Below are positions 60,896-64,000 of a stretch of 64,000 nucleotides of DNA, piece after piece; the first letter of the stretch is position 1, and every line of letters starts with the position of its first letter. Under the pieces are notes generated by a model. The model was not told the DNA's origin. It did not search any database and saw only the letters and a list, made by a program, of their open reading frames with translations. Source of the stretch: Aeromicrobium ginsengisoli (GTDB lineage Bacteria; Actinomycetota; Actinomycetes; Propionibacteriales; Nocardioidaceae). Position numbers and translations under genes: made by a program. Where the stretch lies: NCBI RefSeq assembly GCF_004134905.2, contig NZ_SDPQ02000002.1, positions 682,001 through 746,000 of the forward strand, in the 5' to 3' direction.

Positions 60896-62342
60896 AGGGC
60901 TGCCCAACCCCGGGGACCTGCTCGGCAAGTTCAACCCGTTCGGCGTCGCCGGCGACATCGCCGGCAAGGCAGTAGCGGACGGCTGGACCGGAATCATGAT
61001 GGCGCTGTGGAAGTCCGGACTCTGGGTGCTCCGATTCGCCCTGGACGTCATGGACCAATGGATGACACCGGACATCTCCGCGGGTGGTCCAGCGGCCGAG
61101 CTCTACCGCACCACGTTCTGGGCTGCCGGGGCTCTGGTGCTCATCATGGCCTTCGTGCAGCTGGGCGTCGCCGCCTTCCGCCGCGACGGGAAAAGCCTCG
61201 CCCGGGTGATCATCGGCGCCATCCAGTTCGCCGGCGTCTGGTCCGTGGCCATCACCTACGGTGTCGCCGTCATCGCCGCCTGCTCGGGCCTGAGCCATGC
61301 CCTGATGGACAGCCTGCTGGACATCAACGAATGGGGCGAGTGGAAGCCCATGACCGACGTCGACGTCGGAAAGAGCGGGATCGAGATCGGGCTGGCGACC
61401 GTGCTGGGCATCTTGGCGCTGTTCCTGTGGATCGCCGCCATCGGACACTTCGTCGTCATGCTGACCCGCGCCGCGGCACTGCTCATCCTCGCCGCCGCCA
61501 CTCCGATCGCGGCCGCCGGCCTGGTCGCGGAGGCAGGCCGATCGTGGTTCTGGAAGTCCATGCGGTGGTTCCACGCAGCAGCACTCACACCCGTGCTGAC
61601 GGTCCTGATGATGGGATTCGGGGTCAAGCTCACCAGCGGTGTCGCGCAAGGTGGGACCAAGACCGCCGAAGCGGCCGTCGGAACGGCCTTTCCCGGCGTC
61701 ATGCTCATCCTGATCTCCGTCGTCGCACCAGTGGCCCTGTTCAAGCTGCTCGCGTTCGTCGACCCGGGCACCAGCTCGGGTGCTTCGATGCGCGCCGGCA
61801 TGTCGTCGGCAGGAGGACTGCAAGGTCTGCTGTCCGGCGGGAGCCAAGGCGGAACGTCCTCGTCGGCATCACAGAGCACCAGCTCGGGACAGTCCCAAGG
61901 CGAGGCGCAGAGCACCGAGGCCACGTCCGGCCGCTTCGGCTCGGCACTGGCAAGCATCGGCGGCAGTGCCGGCTCCCTCTATTCCGCCGGAATGGGCATG
62001 GTCACCAAGGCAGGCGCCACCGCGGCGTCTGTCGGCATAGACGAGATGAACCAGACCGGGGTCGGCGACTCCTCTTACTACCCGGACTACCAGCGCGGCG
62101 GCCAACGGTTCAACCCCGACCAGCGCGACCCGCAGAACGGCGGCGGAGACAAGGGCCCCGATGACGATCCCTCGGGGAGCACGGCACCTTCGGTCCCGGT
62201 GCCGTCCATGCCCGTCGGAACACCGCAGAACGGAAGCCCAAGCGGCATGCCCTCCGGCGCCCCCGGGAAGTCGACCCCAGGTGGCGGCGGGGGAGCCGGG
62301 GGCGCAGCCTCGGCCGCTGCAGAAGTTCCCCCGGTCGTCTAA
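60888..62342 (+). CDS. VirB6/TrbL-like polytopic transfer protein
   Basis: A 484-residue protein with about six to seven membrane segments from residue 40 to 320 (FWAAGALVLIMAFVQLG, VIAACSGLSHALMDSLLDINEWG, FVVMLTRAAALLILAAATPIAAAGLVAEAG). The conserved LVAEAGRSWFWKSMRWFHAAALTPV block is the TrbL/VirB6 signature. A disordered Ser/Gly/Pro/Gln-rich cytoplasmic tail of ~165 residues follows. It forms the channel in the membrane. The start has GAGGAGGA upstream. Confidence 0.85.
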   Translation: MNEGLPNPGDLLGKFNPFGVAGDIAGKAVADGWTGIMMALWKSGLWVLRFALDVMDQWMTPDISAGGPAAELYRTTFWAAGALVLIMAFVQLGVAAFRRDGKSLARVIIGAIQFAGVWSVAITYGVAVIAACSGLSHALMDSLLDINEWGEWKPMTDVDVGKSGIEIGLATVLGILALFLWIAAIGHFVVMLTRAAALLILAAATPIAAAGLVAEAGRSWFWKSMRWFHAAALTPVLTVLMMGFGVKLTSGVAQGGTKTAEAAVGTAFPGVMLILISVVAPVALFKLLAFVDPGTSSGASMRAGMSSAGGLQGLLSGGSQGGTSSSASQSTSSGQSQGEAQSTEATSGRFGSALASIGGSAGSLYSAGMGMVTKAGATAASVGIDEMNQTGVGDSSYYPDYQRGGQRFNPDQRDPQNGGGDKGPDDDPSGSTAPSVPVPSMPVGTPQNGSPSGMPSGAPGKSTPGGGGGAGGAASAAAEVPPVV

Positions 62343-62414
62343 AGAACTCATTCACCAAGTGGCCCCTGGGTCGCTGACGGCGGGCCATAGGGAACCACAG
62401 CGAAAGGACGAACC

Positions 62415-63917
62415 ATGACGATCTACAACGACTACTCCCGAGCCAAGGTGGGGTGGTTCTTCGGGTTGTCCGGCTGGCAGCTGGGCACCGTCTCGTTGTC
62501 CCTGCTGCCGTTCTTCTGGTCGATCCAGCGCCAAGCATGGGGATCGGCACTGGTCTTCCTGATGGTCTGGGCGACTGTGGCCACCATCGTGGTGGTCCCC
62601 GTGCGTGGCCGCTCGGCCACCGGATGGTTCACCGCGATGATGCGCTACTCACTCGGTGGCCTGACCGGACGCACCCGCTACCGTGCCCGCGCCGCGCGCG
62701 GGCAGGTCGAGGACCTCGCCAAGGCCGACCTGCCCGGAGTGCTCAACGCGGTCGAGATCCACGACGGCCCACCCACCGGCCCGGCGCAGACCCGCATCGC
62801 CATCATCCAGAACCACGCCACCAAGACATGGGCTGTCACCGCAGCGGTGATCCACCCCGGCATCGGCATGGCTGACATCGACGAGCGGCACCGTCGCGGC
62901 ACCGGGCTCAGCGACCTGCTCGACCTATGCTCTCGCACCGAGCTCATCGACGAGCTGTTGTTCATGGTCCGCACAGTGCCCGACGACGGCGCCGAACGCG
63001 GGCAGTGGATGAACCGGCACCGCCGCGACGGCGGCCCGACGCTGTCGCGTCAGGTCAACGACGACATGCACGCCGCCCTGTCCAAGGCGTCGGTGCGTAC
63101 TGAGGCGTTCGTGACGATGGTGGTCCCCGAGACCCGCCTGGCCAAAGAAGCCAAGGAGGCCGGGGGTGGGCTCGAAGGCCGGGCGCGCGTGCTGTACCTG
63201 CTGATGGGCGAGGTCGAGGCCCAGCTGCGCGGGGGAGTGGGCATGACCGACGTGACGTGGTTGACCTCGCCAGACCTGGCCGCAGCGTGCCGCACCGGTT
63301 TCGCCCCCGGAGACCGTGCTGGGATCATCGACGCGCTCGCCGCGCGGACAGTCGACCCGGGCGTCAACGCTGAGGTGCCGTGGGCCATGGCCGGCCCGTC
63401 CGGCGCGGACCAGCTGGTCCGCCACTACTCCCACGACGCCTGGAACTCCGTCAGCGCGACCATCAAGCTCCCAGTCAAGGGCGCGGTGATGGGGGCGCTG
63501 GCTCCCATCCTGACCCCCACGGAAACGGGTGAGCGGCGCAGTTACGTCGTCTCCTACCCGATCCTGCGTCAATCGACCGCTGACCGGCAGTCCGCCTCGA
63601 GCGAGTGGGCCGCCGACCTGGGCGAGGCGCTGCGTGAGAAGGCCAAGGTCAAGCAGCGCACCAAAGCCCGCGACGAGGCCGACAAGGTACGTGCGCTGGA
63701 CCGCAAGCTGGCCCGAGGCAACTCGATGACCCAGCCGTACGCGGTGTGCACGGTCACCGTTCCCAAGACGCTGCGGATCTCCGAATTCGGTCGCCGTCTT
63801 GACGCCTCCACCCGTCGAGCCGGGTTCGCGCCCTTGCGCTTGGACGTCGCCCACGACGTCGGCTTCGCCACCTCCACGGTCCCGCTGGGTGTCAGCCTGA
63901 CCCGAGGGACCAACTGA
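62415..63917 (+). CDS. SCO6880-family type IV secretion protein
   Basis: A 500-residue protein with two short N-terminal membrane segments (~15-60; PrgI-like) and a large cytoplasmic domain (AKADLPGVLNAVEIHDGPPTG, then VNDDMHAALSKASVRTEAFVTMVVPETRLAKEA). This is the layout of the SCO6880 family found beside VirB4 in actinobacterial conjugation loci. It is thought to stand in for the N-terminal VirB3-VirB4 part. A 72-base gap separates it from the VirB6-like gene; its stop overlaps the next gene start (TGATG). Confidence 0.87.
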   Translation: MTIYNDYSRAKVGWFFGLSGWQLGTVSLSLLPFFWSIQRQAWGSALVFLMVWATVATIVVVPVRGRSATGWFTAMMRYSLGGLTGRTRYRARAARGQVEDLAKADLPGVLNAVEIHDGPPTGPAQTRIAIIQNHATKTWAVTAAVIHPGIGMADIDERHRRGTGLSDLLDLCSRTELIDELLFMVRTVPDDGAERGQWMNRHRRDGGPTLSRQVNDDMHAALSKASVRTEAFVTMVVPETRLAKEAKEAGGGLEGRARVLYLLMGEVEAQLRGGVGMTDVTWLTSPDLAAACRTGFAPGDRAGIIDALAARTVDPGVNAEVPWAMAGPSGADQLVRHYSHDAWNSVSATIKLPVKGAVMGALAPILTPTETGERRSYVVSYPILRQSTADRQSASSEWAADLGEALREKAKVKQRTKARDEADKVRALDRKLARGNSMTQPYAVCTVTVPKTLRISEFGRRLDASTRRAGFAPLRLDVAHDVGFATSTVPLGVSLTRGTN

Positions 63918-64000
63918 TGCGCACCGGCGCCGCCGGCCGAGACGTCAACCGGCTGATGCGCGACTTCGGCCACGACCTGCCATCGGCACCGGAACCGATC
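63917..64000 (+). CDS. start of the next transfer gene (probable VirB4-like ATPase), truncated by window edge
   Basis: Only 28 residues are visible, beginning MRTGAAGRDVNRLMRDFG. The start codon shares a base with the previous stop. By analogy with actinobacterial transfer loci in which the SCO6880 gene is followed by the VirB4-type ATPase, that is the likely product, but the visible residues do not prove it. Confidence 0.45.
   Translation, partial: MRTGAAGRDVNRLMRDFGHDLPSAPEPI

Noticed and set aside
1-64000. CRISPR arrays
   Set aside because: The only short regular repeat is the 93-bp array at 24719-25004, which lacks unique spacers; no cas genes were seen.

Overview
The window looks like a chromosome segment of a high-GC actinobacterium, probably of the Nocardioides/Aeromicrobium type. 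The protein families, the ATGA/GTGA gene overlaps, the LacI-controlled sugar operons and the actinobacterial type IV secretion genes all point that way. The taxon is inferred from gene content, not measured. The left part (1 to about 25,000) reads as resident chromosome, and the right part (about 25,000 to the end) as an integrated conjugative element that runs off the right edge.

Region 1 (1-12,627) makes and modifies a surface polysaccharide. One rightward operon of overlapping genes holds a DegT-type aminotransferase (cut by the window edge), a hexapeptide acetyltransferase, a priming sugar-phosphate transferase, a MurJ/Wzx-like flippase, a Wzy-like polymerase, a Wzz/BY-kinase-like protein that lacks the Walker A lysine, and a lysozyme-fold protein. 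A converging operon holds an FAD monooxygenase, an ATP-grasp ligase, a NodB-like deacetylase and a GT4 glycosyltransferase.

Region 2 (12,814-24,707) is a fructan and difructose-anhydride module: ABC importer (binding protein and two permeases, no ATPase), LacI repressor, GH172, intracellular GH32, PfkB sugar kinase, a stand-alone Tat signal-peptide ORF, GH91 and a secreted GH32 with two ricin-type lectin domains. At least six copies of a palindrome close to GCGAAACGTTTCGC sit before the importer, the repressor, the GH172 operon and the GH91 unit, so one repressor probably controls the whole set. Extracellular fructan would be cut or cyclised, imported, hydrolysed and phosphorylated.

Region 3 (24,719-64,000) is the element. 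It starts at a tRNA 3'-end remnant next to 93-bp tandem repeats, followed by a tyrosine recombinase, an excisionase-like protein and a double-HTH regulator. A complete Tad-type pilus locus (SAF-domain protein, TadZ, TadA, TadB, TadC, Flp-like pilin, three TadE/TadG-like proteins) and a 1,082-residue LysM/winged-helix/BTAD membrane protein follow. A cargo island of different codon use (about 38,650-57,770) interrupts the backbone. The backbone resumes at 57,937 with a sigma-like HTH protein and type IV secretion genes (P-loop protein, small pilin-like protein, VirB6/TrbL-like, SCO6880-like, start of a VirB4-like ATPase).

The cargo island looks catabolic. It has a bacterial-luciferase-type monooxygenase, three flavin-reductase-type proteins, a DHDPS-family aldolase, an NCS1 permease with an unusual zinc-ribbon tail, an SRPBCC protein, a PucR-type regulator, a GMC oxidoreductase with a small subunit, a second LacI regulon (GMC, glycerate kinase, alcohol dehydrogenase, GlcG/HbpS-like protein), and a sugar-phosphate-isomerase-like TIM barrel. 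Its substrate cannot be read from the sequence. A decayed IS481-family transposase closes the right border and a headless gene fragment lies at the left border.
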